Shown: piece by piece, positions 35,746 through 46,824 of the stretch
How positions within the stretch are numbered: position 1 is the stretch's first letter
How the letters are laid out: each line of letters begins with the position of its first letter
Source of the DNA: Pezicula radicicola
Lineage: Eukaryota; Ascomycota; Leotiomycetes; Helotiales; Dermateaceae
Direction of reading: 5' to 3'
Assembly (NCBI GenBank): GCA_003008705.1
Contig: PDUO01000072.1
Coordinates: 133,383-197,382, forward strand
DNA: 64,000 nucleotides
The notes under the pieces: model-generated
Seen by the model: only the letters and a program-made list of their open reading frames with translations
The model's database searches: none
Told to the model about the DNA's origin: nothing
Made by a program: the position numbers and the translations under genes

Positions 35746-37050
35746 ATGACTTCTAAATTCTGTGATATTATCGCGGGTCCCCAGGCTGGATGGGCCATGG
35801 AAAGGATGTCCATTTTCTTCAATGTAGCCGCCGAGATGGGCCGCGAGAATCGAGGCCAGGCCTGGTATGCTCGGACCAATGACTTCCTCGAATATTTCAT
35901 GGCATGGAAACTGCGCCATGGCTACGCCGACAACGACTGCAAAGTGCTCATCGATTATTGTAACAACAGCCACGTTTCCACTGACATCAATCCTGGCAAG
36001 TCTATCATTCACTACCTGTATGTCGACGAGCTGACCGTGCAATGCCTACTTATAGACGAGCTACAGCAATATGTTCGACCTAAGTCATTGTACCAAGATA
36101 TTTTTGACAGCCTTGTCAACGAGAAGGCTCACCCTTGCCACCAGTCGACTCCTCCCCCCGATCAGGACTGCTTGACCGACCTGAGCGACAGAGAACTTCA
36201 GCGACGCACGACTATCTTGATTGCCTTCAAAGCAGCGGCACAATACAAAAGCTACTTCGTATCAAACCTCGAGTATATATTCATCTTTTGGCTGGGATAC
36301 CGATACTCTCTGGTACAGCACAAGCACACCCAACCATGCCTTGTTCCTTTTTGACCAATGCAGTTCATCATATTTCCACCCCCATCCGTGGGTTTTAGAT
36401 TTTCTTATCTGGTGGCGTCTTACCTGGCTACCTTCCTTTCCCTGATTACGCTTATCATTCAATAGGCCACAACTGCATGATCGGCTCGTTTGGACTTGGG
36501 AAAACTACAACGAAGAAGAGTTACTCAGAAAGCTCGCTGCGAGTTGGATCATTAGAAGACCCACCGGCCGCCATCAGGATATGATAGTCCTGAGCGAGGA
36601 CCAGTCTGATCTCGAGTTGAGTGCGACTTACAAAGCTGTGATTGACAACCCCACCACCTATCTAGCACTACCTTCATTTTTTCAATGTTACCCTGAGTTT
36701 TCAACCTTGGTCTCCTTAGATGCCCACGCCTGTCCTGTTAATTCTTTAGTCGCCGAAGCCCGCATATAGAATTCTAGCAGTTACACTTATTTGCAAAGTG
36801 AGTATACGACCCCTTATCAGGTAAGATAAGCCCTGAGCAAACATTTATCGTATATCGAAGTTAACACGTTGCTATCTAGCATTCCACGTTAAACCAGAGC
36901 ATCCTCTCAGAAGAGGATAGTTCGATGCTGCCTCCCTTGCCACTTCCCGATTATATCGATGCCCCTCAATATAACCTCTCCTTATTCGACACAGCGGCAT
37001 TTCCAGATGACTTAGGAAACGCTGACTGCTTTAGACTGTTACCTCTGTAG
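35746..37050 (+). CDS. Unidentified protein-coding gene, possibly disrupted
   Basis: ATG 35746 opens a 202-codon frame with a good codon pattern: FFNVAAEMGRENRGQAWYAR, FLEYFMAWKLRHGYADNDCK and ELQRRTTILIAFKAAAQ. After it, 36500-36770 encodes WENYNEEELLRKLAASW and DQSDLELSATYKAVIDNP in another frame, and 36890-37050 encodes EEDSSMLPPLPLPDYIDAP and FDTAAFPDDLGNADCF before a stop. An acidic, Pro/Leu-rich C-terminus like this could be an activation domain, so a regulator is one guess, but no DNA-binding motif is visible. I do not recognise the family. Whether introns or breaks separate the blocks is unclear. It is divergent from the VOC gene. Confidence 0.4.
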
Positions 37051-37841
37051 ATGAGAACGTCGAGTTGTGGACCTTAAATTTACAATGTCAAAACGAATAT
37101 ATACTAGTCGACCATTCGGTAGCATCCTACGATTTGTCAATGCAGCTAGAGGATCAAATATACTCCATTGGCAAGTTTCGATGACATTATACAACTGTGA
37201 GTTTCCGAGGTGCCCAACCTGTGTGGATTCACGTATCAGTGCAGGCCTCAATCAGTAATCATGTAGCGGGACAGCCAACAAATGTTCCTAGAAGTGTAGC
37301 GCAAGATGGCTCATCGCGAGCACACTATTTAAGTATAAAACTTGCTGCTATCACGGTCACACCTTGACCCAGTGTCGTAGAAGGTAGTTAGCCCGCTGTT
37401 ACAGGTATTGAAAAGCAAATTGATGCTAAATGACATTACAGACAAGGTTCTGTTTTAAGCAATCCCAACCCTAATTAGCGAGTTATTGTGAAAACTGCAT
37501 GGAATGGTAGGGCCAGATACGCATAGCCCAGCTAATGGAGGGGCGCATATGGGTCATGACGGAGGCTTCGTGGATGAAATGCTACGACTCGTAGTACACG
37601 ATTTGGACTCCACCAACTCAGCCAAGCTTTTATGATATAACGATTCATACCTTTCCGGTTGGTCCATAGCCTTATTGTACTATCCGCATGGCTCCGATGT
37701 AGAATCTTGGACCCCTGTAAATGATGTCCTCCAATGAGGGTATAGGCCGCTGCAACTTGCTGTCCTGCTCCAAATATCCCCTCCCACACTCTCTTTGCTT
37801 AACTATAATTTCTTCTTGCTATCATCTTTCAGTTTTCCACA
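37051..37841. other. No gene recognised
   Basis: No coding motif on either strand. It would contain the promoter of the P450 gene at 37842. Confidence 0.4.
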
Positions 37842-39310
37842 ATGGATTACAATGTCGCAGCTGAGAGCGTGCCCGGTGGTGCAATGTTGCTGCCAGAAGT
37901 AGTAGTTGTAGTGGCTGGATGGGTTTTGTACGAGTCTTCCAGAACAAAATATCCCGACGTGCCGACTCTGCGTCTTTCTACTCGACCTGGACCTTTGGGT
38001 GTCATGGATGATATTCAACTGTTCATGACAGACATCCAAAAGTTGCTGTAAGTCGGCTACGATCGATATTTAAAGCACGGCAAGCCTTTTCTCATGAATG
38101 TTCCTACGGGTAAAGAGCTTATCGTCGCTCCAAAGTTCTTTAAAGAGACTCCCCAGATGTTTGCATGTTTATGCTAACAAAATTGTGGCTGGACTGGGTG
38201 ACGATTAACACGGAGTATCTCTTATTTCAGATTGTTATACGTACTACAAATCGCCTTCTATTTAGGATCAAGTTATGCCGCGACAAGGTCTGGAATCAAC
38301 TCTCTATAGACTATACCACAGTCATGTTTCTGGGAGCTGTTACTATTCGAAACTACCCTAAGCCTCTCAAATCTATCATCATATAGTGGAAAACAGGAAT
38401 ATATCTATAACTAAGACTGGTAAAGCAACTTCTGACCCCTATATGGAGAGAATGCCTAGAATTGGAGGACAAATATATCCGGGGAAATCGTTAGGATGAA
38501 TGGGATAAAGTTAAAGAACAAGACATGATTCAGTGGACACTGGATGTTTGCCCTCCAAAAGAACGCCGCGTTGACCGTTTGTGGTACCGCATGTTGCATA
38601 CCACTGTCGCGGCAGTACATACCAGCAGCTTCACGTTTCTGGAAACACTGCACCCCATGGCCATACTTCCCGAGATCCACGACGAGCTCCGAGAGGAAAT
38701 CGAGCAAGTTTTCACCTCCGAGGGCGGGTGGACCAAACAGGGGCTTACTAGCCTGGTCAAGATGGACAGCCTCATGGTTGAAGCGGCGCACCTGTGTGTC
38801 TTCTCAGGAGGTAAGCTTTTCTTCTCAAGAAAATATTTTGGCTAACCCCGCACAGTCAAAATGCAACGCATAACTGTCAAAGACTGGCAGCTGAGTGACG
38901 GCACAAAGATTCCCAAGGGGACGCTTCTGGCCATGCAGTATACTGCACTTGTTGCAGACGATGACGTTATTCCAAACGCGAGCAAGTTCGATCTACTCCG
39001 TATGTATAAAAAACGGCAGCAGGAAGGTGAGGAGAATAAACACCAGTTTGTCATGACGTCTAATACACATCTTGCCTTCGGGCATAGCAAACATACCTGC
39101 CCAGGACGGTTCTTTGCTGCAAATGAAGTGAAGACACTTTTGGTACTCCTGCTCATACGATATAATATCAAGATGGAAGTGCCAGGTGGTTTCAACACCA
39201 TTATCAAGGGTAAATAGTTCGGTGAGCAAAGACTGCACCTGGACAATGTGGATATCCAGTTCAAGAGCAGAGAGCATAAGATTCCGGAACATTTGAGGCA
39301 ATTTTTCTGA
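37842..39310 (+). pseudogene. Cytochrome P450, disrupted and lacking the ExxR arginine
   Basis: N-terminus at 37842 with a hydrophobic anchor LLPEVVVVVAGWVLYES and a membrane-proximal Pro-rich start. It continues, past a TAA at 38049, with VGYDRYLKHGKPFLMNVPTG and ELIVAPKFFKETPQM, then LCRDKVWNQLSIDYTTVMFL. The I-helix region is MLHTTVAAVHTSSFTFLETL, the K-helix MDSLMVEAAHLCVF, and the haem loop LAFGHSKHTCPGRFFAANEV with the Cys ligand intact. In the K-helix the invariant ExxR reads EAAH: the His codon (38789-38791) is CAC where CGC is expected. A TAG at 39215-39217 precedes the last exon end IPEHLRQFF. The ExxR loss alone would prevent folding with haem. Family level looks like fungal CYPs acting on terpenoids or polyketides; substrate unknown. 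Confidence 0.8.
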
Positions 39311-39702
39311 TTGACCGAAGGAACAGATTTTGTATTCTAGTCTCTATATTACATAAAATTGGTATGTCTTGTTCTCTTTTACGATTCCAGACCTGAATAA
39401 AGCGGATTAATTGCCAGTATCGAATTAATGTCCTGTTAATCGAGTGACGCAAGAAGCCTTTCCGCACTGTAGCTACCTATACCATGTGAGATATTCGCGG
39501 ATAGGGATACAATCTTCAGATTGGCATTTCATGGTATCAAGACATCTTAATTAAGTCTTTCCATACACTAATGTGTTTGTGTTACAACATCAGGTAAAGC
39601 CTTCAGCTGAAGGCTCATTCGCGTACTTTGGGACAAATCGTACATTTTAGGACTTCTAGTCGACCATGCATCTATCCCACTCAGAGTCGCCCAAGGCAGC
39701 CT

Positions 39703-40686
39703 TCAAAAAATTCCAGGTACCACAGCTTTCCGGCCTTTCAGGGCCTTTTCTCCAAACTCCTGCTTGTACCACTCGAGACCTTCCTTTGCCCGAGGTATCA
39801 TTGCGATTATTTCCATAACGAGAAAGACTAAGATCGGGTTTGCCATGTAAGAAGATGGTAGTCCCCACGACCAGCTCAAGAGGTAATATCCGAGCCACTT
39901 AAACCATTCCGACAAGTAGTACGGGTATAGGATATACTTGTACAAACCTTTTGTAGGAGGGACGACATAGACCCTAGCGTAGGTCACGGTAACTTTCCTC
40001 TGGTCCTTGGCCCTTTTCCTCGCTGCCGCACGACGAAGAGCAAAGAGCTCGTTCTCCGCTGTAATGTTGCCTATAGCCCCTAATCCAAATAACGCGAGGC
40101 CAAAGATGGAAGAGCACGACACCAGAGGGGAGTGATTTCCATGGGCTGCCGGTGCATAAATCAACCAGCATGCAACCCTACTAGAGTTTATGAAATGATA
40201 TAGCCCGGTGAGAGCGGTGGAAGAAAGGTGGATTGGGGACAGGTCGGGTGACAGGATCAGTGGCGTTATGATGGATCGGTTGACATAGTGCGCAAAGTAT
40301 AAGAAGGCTAGAATTCCATGTTAGAGCGGTAATCCCGTCCTAAGTAAGCTTGTTGAGTCATCCAGTGGTGGTACAACTCTTTTTGGTAGCGTAAATAGAA
40401 TAAAGGCCGAGTTTATGACTGGTGTAATGGCAGGAACCACCCATCCAATGCGACCGGGCAGGTTGAATTTGGATTCCAGTATAGCACCCTTTCCTGTTGG
40501 CTACGAAAACAAAATCCCGGTCAGGTTGATGATATAGACCTTGTTCTCTAAAATCAGTGGACAAGGTCGAGATTCCTAACACAGGATCCTCACCGTTGAA
40601 TGGAACAGCAGAGTGTTTCTTATGAAGCGATCTGCTTGTGGGGTTGGTTGGAAAATATCCCACAGCGCAGGCATCCACGAAGTCAT
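39703..40686 (-). pseudogene. Steroid 5-alpha-reductase-like membrane protein, one nonsense codon
   Basis: ATG 40686 starts MTSWMPALWDIFQ; after an intron (GTGAGG to TTTCGTAG) the frame reads KFNLPGRIGWVV, HGILAFLYFAHYVNRSIITP, LSPDLSPIHLSSTALTGLYH, and the catalytic C-terminal domain VVPPTKGLYKYILYPYYLSE, WFKWLGYYLLSWSW, IPRAKEGLEWYKQEFGEKA and KGRKAVVPGIF. This is the 3-oxo-5-alpha-steroid 4-dehydrogenase family (NADPH reduction of enone lipids, ER membrane). The full domain is present with the final Ile-Phe end typical of the family. The only clear defect is a TAA (40323-40321) in LPL-stop-HGILAF, explained by CAA to TAA. Apart from that it could be functional. Confidence 0.8.
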
Positions 40687-41125
40687 ATTAGAAATTCGGA
40701 AATTCAATAAGGAAGCATTCGAGGTTGCCACGCTTAAACATCAAAATGACAGCAGCTGCGGGTGTTTTGAAAGGATTGTGAAGTGAGCTACCGAATATAG
40801 GTCGGTTCCCGGAGCCAATAGCATAACGTCTACTAAACAGTCAGATCCGACGACGTCGTAGAAACGATCTCGAAAGTGGTATGTGGGTCCACTCAACGGA
40901 AGCCAATTTCTACGATGCAAAAGGCCTACTGGGTTTGTCTCGGAACAAGGTAGTACCTTGAATTCTAGATTCTTTGTGACTTTTTACGACATCGCTCACG
41001 CAAATCTTAGCCTAGCATAAGAATTAGGCCACTAAAGTCTAGGTATGATAGATCTCGCATTTATCTAGATCTTCTCATAGCATCCAGCAATGGTCTGCCC
41101 TTGCATCCAACGAGAAGTCACACTA

Positions 41126-41489
41126 CTACTCGACGACTTCGACAACACACACTTTACACCGGCTAATGTCGATGAAAGAGAGGGTATCAGCATCGATCCT
41201 TGCCTTTCCTGGCCCACTCATCATTGGTTTGTTCCATCTAGTGCAAAAATCTTTGTTCTCGAACACCTGTAACGCAATCAAAGTCGGGGGCCGCAGTCGA
41301 CATACACTCCGGGTCCTCCCGAGAATCTCCAGATGGCTGTATAAAGCTTCGTTTGTATATTGACGGGGCGTACTGTCGATCTGCTATTTCCCAGACCAAT
41401 GGTACATGTTTCGTCTCGTAGTGGTTCTTGAATTGTGCGGGAGATAGACCTGGCGCCTTGTAGAGGAATAAGAGCATGGTATAGGTCAT
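41126..41489 (-). pseudogene. EthD-domain protein, frameshifted
   Basis: Starts MTYTMLLFLYKAPGLSPAQF, with the EthD hallmark HYETKHVPLVWEIA directly after, then PDFDCVT. One base later the frame changes and continues VFENKDFCTRWNKPM, IDADTLSFIDISRCKVCV and VEVVE with a stop at 41128-41126. EthD proteins of about 120 aa are dimeric alpha/beta-barrel proteins; in fungi they are common decarboxylase or cyclase helpers in aromatic polyketide clusters. The frameshift near 41278 could be a sequencing error, as the rest is unbroken. Upstream in-frame Met at 41501 is possible, but the family start fits 41489. Confidence 0.75.
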
Positions 41490-41811
41490 CGTGATGAACA
41501 ATGGTTAAAGGATGAGCGAACAAAGTATAGGTATGGTGGGAGGAGGTGTGGTAGTCTGCTCGATGTACAGGATGAAGTCGAGGGGAAGAAAAGACGGTAT
41601 CAAGATGGATCGCAGCTGTCCAAGCAGAATATATACATGGGAAAACATGGCACTTAGTAAAACTCATCAGGTGGCTGATCCTTGAGGGACTTGCTTCAGC
41701 CGTCGAAAAAGTCGATGGTTTAACTAATACGCCAAGTTAAGCGTCTGGCAGTGGCATGTCGTGATCACCCGTCGTCCGAAGCGAATGTATGCCACCTTCC
41801 GCCTTTTTGCC

Positions 41812-41824
41812 GGGGGGGGGGGGG
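41812..41824. repeat. 13-bp poly-G run
   Basis: Thirteen consecutive G residues shortly after the end of the aldehyde dehydrogenase gene on the other strand; prone to length error in sequencing. Confidence 0.9.
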
Positions 41825-41889
41825 AATGAGGCCAATTATCAAGCTTAAATTGGAATGAAAGGTGCGCGACTACGTTCCTTCTCCCGACA

Positions 41890-43404
41890 TTACCTCAAAG
41901 CAATATGTACACTTTTCACTTCCGTCCACTCCTGAATACTATCAGTCCCAAGCTCTCTTCCGTTGCCACTCTGCTTTATTCCACCGAAAGGCATATCAAA
42001 TGCCATTGTTGGGCTCGTACAGTTTACACCAACCATACCAGCTTCAAAAGCCTTGGCTACGCGAAGCGCCCGGTAGACGTCCTTGGTAAAGAGACTGGCA
42101 TATAATCCATACTCTATATTATTGGCCTTATGGATTACCTCTTCTTCATCTTGGAAAGTGGAAATGCACACCATGGGGCCAAATATTTCTTCTCTCATCA
42201 CACGACTCTGCTCCGCGGCACCAAAGATAATGGTTGGCTCGATAAAGAGTCCTTTCTCACCTTCATGCTTCCCCCCCACCAAGAACTTAAAACCCAACTG
42301 CCGGGCTTCTTCGATGAATCCCATCAAGGTGCCGAACTGAGATTGGGTGGCTTGTGGACCACGTTTTATTGCGGTGTATAAGGGATCATTGCCAGAAGAC
42401 GGGTTAGCTCCCAAATCTTGGATAGTATACACTATTTTCTCACAAAAGTCTTCGGTGATGGTTTATTGTACGTATATACGCGAGCTGGCAATGCAAGCTT
42501 GTCCCGAGTTGAGGAGAATTGAACTGGCTGCGGCGATGGCCGCTTTATCCAGTTCAGCATCATCGAAAACAATCAAAGGACTTTTCCCTCCGAGCTCTAA
42601 AGTAACGCTCTTGAGATTTGGCTTTGCTGCTGCTTCTTGTATTGCCTTCCCAGTTCTTATTGATCCCGTGAATGACAGTTTTCGAATTGCCATATGTGAC
42701 GCTATAGCCTGGCCACAGGGAATTCCATAACCGCTCAAAAAATTGACCACCCCTTTTGGGAAGCCAGCTTCTTTGACCAGACTTGCCACCAGCAGAGTTC
42801 CTACTAGGGCTTTTTCTGACGATTTAACGACTAAGGTGTTGCCGGCAATTAAGGCTGGTGCCATCTTGAATGCTAGCATTCCAATTGGTGAATTCCAGGG
42901 GGTGATGGCCGTACAAACGCCGTAGGGCTGCCTCAGAGTGATATTGAGGAACCTACGCGAATGTAGAGATGTATCTCCATAAATATCGGCCGCTTTGCCG
43001 GCCACCAGTCTAAAGTAAGCCGCGGATACTATGCCGTCTTCTAGATTTCAGATAAGCAAACTCAAATTTGACTATAGCTAGAGGAATGCTATACTCACTA
43101 TATGTGCCTATGGGTCGTCCCATGCTCTGCGCCTCCAACCACGCCAGTCGGCCATTATTCTTCTCAATGAGATCAGCTAGTTTATACATGTATGATGCAC
43201 GCTCAGGCGCCCCCAGCATACTCCAGCCAGGAAATGCAGCAGTAGCCGCCTTGACCGCGATATCAACATCGGCAGAATCGGCTTCATGACTTCAGCAGTT
43301 ATTGCTTCCGTAGCCGGGTTGACAACTGTAAACAATCTTCCAGACTGTGCTAGCACAAATTCATTATCTATAAAGAGCCTGGTCTTAATGGGAGTGGACT
43401 CTAT
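41890..43404 (-). pseudogene. Aldehyde dehydrogenase, disrupted
   Basis: NAD(P)-dependent ALDH. N-terminal block RLFIDNEFVLAQSGRLFTVV and NPATEAITAEV, a frame change near 43283, then DSADVDIAVKAATAAFPGW and LADLIEKNNGRLAWLEAQSM. The catalytic part reads QPYGVCTAITPWNSP, FTGSIRTGKAIQEAA, VTLELGGKSPLIVFDD (general-base Glu) and NSGQACIASSRIYVQ (nucleophile Cys), then a TAA at 42465-42463, TITEDFCEKIV and the C-terminus EEIFGPMVCI, FGGIKQSGNGRELG and TEVKSVHI. All catalytic residues are present. Breaks are the N-terminal shift, an unclear junction at about 43020-43060 and the TAA. The likely start codon (43404-43402) reads ATA. Confidence 0.85.
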
Positions 43405-43791
43405 GCTGCTATCTTAAGGACGATCCTTGGATAGTGGATGCTTGAAATGTAACAAACAGTTACCCTTTTAATGTTATAGCTATATATCTAGAATTAATGG
43501 TTGCCTGAATCCTTGGGTTGGCTAGAGGAAGTCTAACGAGTCAAGTTATACGACGGAATAACGTACGATTATGATTTGTCCCTAGATCACGTTACTAGAG
43601 CACTTCTAATTCGGAATTCCGTGTCATTTTAAACGTTTTCTATCTTAAAATAATGTAGGATACTTCTGCAACGACTGTCTTTAACTAAGAAGACTTACTA
43701 AAACATCTTCGTAAAAGCAAGCTTAACGCCAGGACGTAGGAGATCTGCGCTCTCGGGAATCAATTAAGATATATTTTGCTTACAGACCTGT

Positions 43792-44736
43792 CTAATACCG
43801 ATGATCGTTGGGCAAGGTATGAGAGACAAATCCCTAAGGTATACCTAGGCCATCTTTTGAATCGACTAAAATACATTCCTTAGTCTGCTTGACAATTCTA
43901 ACGCCCTTATCCCTAAGATAATTTTCCGTTACTTCAAGATTCTTGACTTTTTAGGCCAGACTATAGTAGACGTCCTTAGCCTTATTTGTACGCGCTTCGA
44001 AATCCTATATGGCCGCTAACCTAGGCACTTTTGGAGTAGCAAACTTAAAAATTACATTAGCTAGAGCTATAAAGACGCTATCGGTTCCTCGAATTGTATC
44101 CTTTTCCTTGTAAATCACCTTACCGCCGAGGAAATTAACATAGATCTAGTAACAACGATTCATATTCTTTGTTAGGATCGTATGATGGGAACAAAACTAA
44201 ATGGCCAGAGCACCTTTCCCTTGCTCTGGGTGGAGCTCCTAAGAGGGATCCTCTCGGCGGTTATAATGCCTGAAACTTGCTTTAGGGTAAAACTCAAGCC
44301 GAACTCCACTGGTCGGTACAAGTGTGAAGAATAGTTTCGATTCTTTGAATAGTGCAGTAGGGTATATCTTGGGGTCTAATACAGCGAATCCGTCCGTGTT
44401 CACAACACCGAGTTCTTGAATCTTCTAGTAAATTTCTTCAATGCCTTCGACGCCCCATCCGTAGCCGTTCAGGTACGGCTCAGTAACCGTCTCGTACTTC
44501 TGTACGCCGTTCACGATTAGTTTCGTGGGATCAATGGTGTCGAAGAAGACATCGGCCATGGGTGTGAAGATGTAGTAGTCAGTTGGGAAGCCTGGATATC
44601 TAGGGTCAGGCTTTGAGTAAATCTCCGAACGCCAGATGCTGCGCAATCCGAAAATTTCCCTGTAAAATCTGTCCGCCTCTTCCAAATTCGGCACGCGGTG
44701 GCTTGGATGATATAGCTTGATAATTTTGAACGTTAT
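43792..44736 (-). pseudogene. VOC-family (glyoxalase-like) protein riddled with TAG stops
   Basis: One frame over the whole length: FKIIKLYHPSHRVPNLEEAD, RFYREIFGL, FTPMADVFFDTIDPTKLIV, VTEPYLNGYGWGVEGIEEIY, then a stop, KIQELGVVNTDGF, SGVRLEFYPKASFRHY, NFLGGKVIYKEKDTIRGTDS, DFEARTNKAKDVYYSLA, a stop, KVKNLEVTENYLRDKGVRIV and GFVSHTLPNDHRY. Two VOC repeats can be seen. At least six in-frame stops occur and no frameshift; nearly all fit Gln or Trp codons changed to TAG or TAA (for example RCY-stop-IY, GIP-stop-GF). The apparent start (44736-44734) is ATA in an ACC-x-ACG context, fitting ATG changed to ATA. It is the cleanest example of point-mutation-only decay in the window. Confidence 0.8.
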
Positions 44737-44997
44737 GGTGATCTGAGTAGCAATTTTGCTTTACCACCTGGCAGAAAATATGGTGTTTTTAGAAATGCTC
44801 TCATACGAGCTCCAAAAAAGTGCGAAGATGTCAATGCTGGATCCCCTGTCTAAGCGCTTTTATGTTTTCCTAGTCAAATCTATACTGCCGATGTCGACTA
44901 TATTCGAGTCAGGATTTTCTAGCCCCCCACACATTCCGTTGTAAATAGTAAAAGGATCCTTTGCTGTGTAAGAAGCGACTCGACCTTTACAAGTCAG

Positions 44998-46824
44998 ATG
45001 TTTCTCGAACTCCTCCGTTTGATTAATCGCAGTTTTAATTTGCAAGTTCACTGCGGGAGCAGGTACTTTTCTTTATGGGCTTCAGATCCATTTAGCCTCG
45101 ATTCTATACGAGGAGAGGATATCTTTCGGAGGGCTGTAGTTGAAATCTTTCGAGATGTTGAGGCTGATACCAAGGAACAGGTAGCGCAAAGTTTTGGTAG
45201 AGGCCCTTACCAAGATTGGCACTAGTGGATATGCGGCTGGGGCATGATGGAGCCGATGGGACAACATGGACGAGCAGCGCTTGCTAGTATACAAGAAAGA
45301 GGACAAGTCTTGGGGCTGGATCTTCAAGAAGTTCCTAAGCAGTACTCCGGCCGTAGTACGCACGCGCTGGACTATTGTACAGTGCAGAGTCAGATGAGTA
45401 TCCTCCCAGAGGTGGACAGGCAGTAGCTCGACAACACCTTTGTGAGCCGAGAAACTGAGCCGAGAAACTGAGCCTTCAACTGGTGATATGAGGGGTTCGA
45501 CCGTCACCCGATCTGGATCTCTTCATTTCACCACCCCCTAAATAACCGAAGCAGCGCTGAGGAGATGAGGGTGATTGTGATCGAGAAGGGGATCGGTGTC
45601 GCTTTCGAGAGGAGGAAGTTTGAGTAGAGGAAGGATTTCGACGGTTTCGAGTGTACGCCGTAGATTCAGCGATGGGAGCATCGGAAGGATTTGATGCTGT
45701 AACACTAACCCTCCCCTTGATTAAGCTCGAGTTAACCAAGCAAAGGTGGCCGAGAACGACTCCTTAGATAGAGTGAATAGCAAGAGCTACGATCGAGTAC
45801 ACAAACTCAGCGAAGAACAAAGCTCCGAAAAGCAAGAGCGTAAACGCAGTCGCCACGACCACACTGCCGACGATGAACTACCTTCGAAGCGGCTAAGATA
45901 CAACGGCCAACGCTCGAGTCGCTCTGCCCATAAGATAATCCATACTACTAGTTCGATACCAACTAGACGGTCGCGAGAGGCTTAGACCACTGCGTCAAGT
46001 ACGAGGAAAACGAAACTGGCAGGAGAGGAACAGTGCGGGTTGAAGAGCAAATTGTCGACCTCCAACTCTTCGATACTTGAGAAGAACGATTCCCTAGAAC
46101 GTTCCCCCCGGTCCGGAATTGCGTCGCAGCGTAAGGATTTCGAAAAGAGATGAACGATTAAGATCCGCCGTTGTAACGCCATCCAATACTGTCAGCCCAT
46201 CCCGAAGGACTACCAAGCTCGCAGAGGCGTTGACTCGTCCGTCACCGATAACGCCCTAGAAGCGAAAGTCGAGCCCTCTAGTAGCGAAGACAACAAAAAA
46301 AGGTAGGTCAAAAAGAGGTGATCAAGGTGACGCCTCAAGGCCGCAGGGAATATCAAGGAGAAGAGGTCGACCTCGCTCGCATCCATCAAATGGCTGAACA
46401 AGCAAACATTGATATACCGGAACCAGTTGTTAGCGATCGTCTTGGAAATGGGGAGATTTGGACATAGGGAGAATTGGACAAGGGAAGACTTGGATATAGG
46501 GAGATAGAGATCTCGTCCGGATAGCTACCTGCCCAGGCCCCTACCGATCTACTACTAAATCGATAAATAATAGTGACGGCGGCCTTCGCAAACGCACTTA
46601 GGGAATTAGCCATTAAACCCACGCGGGCCTGGTAACTAGTTCGAATCTGATGCCCCGTACATTCTCAGCCGCACTTCAGCGCAACCCTGCAAGAAACGTT
46701 ATTACAGGAGACTAGTAGACGCCGGGGAATAAAACAGTTTACATCCGCAGTGAAGCATTCTCCGTGATATACCGGACGTGCATCGGAGGGGTTTGAATAA
46801 AGAGTCCCCCAAGCAAATTATTAG
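44998..46824 (+). pseudogene. Unidentified coding relic(s), basic Ser/Lys-rich
   Basis: Three plus-strand blocks read like protein interrupted mainly by TAG/TAA. Block one (44998-45470): RGEDIFRRAVVEIFRDVEAD, VAQSFGRGPYQDWH-stop-WI, GQVLGLDLQEVPKQYSGRST. Block two (45746-46300): a charged, Ser/Arg/Lys-rich stretch with SEKQERKRSRHDHTADD, ILEKNDSLERSPRSG. Block three (46384-46824): HQMAEQANIDIPEPVVSDRL, stop, GELDKGRLGYREIEIS, TAAFANALRELAIKPTRAW, SAVKHSP-stop-YTGRASEGFE and a final QANY stop. The blocks are in different frames, so introns or several genes are possible. I do not recognise the family; an element-encoded protein is one option. Confidence 0.4.

Noticed and set aside
46618..46665. 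tRNA-like T-loop word gttcgaatc
   Set aside because: The flanking bases do not form a T-stem and no acceptor or anticodon stem could be drawn.
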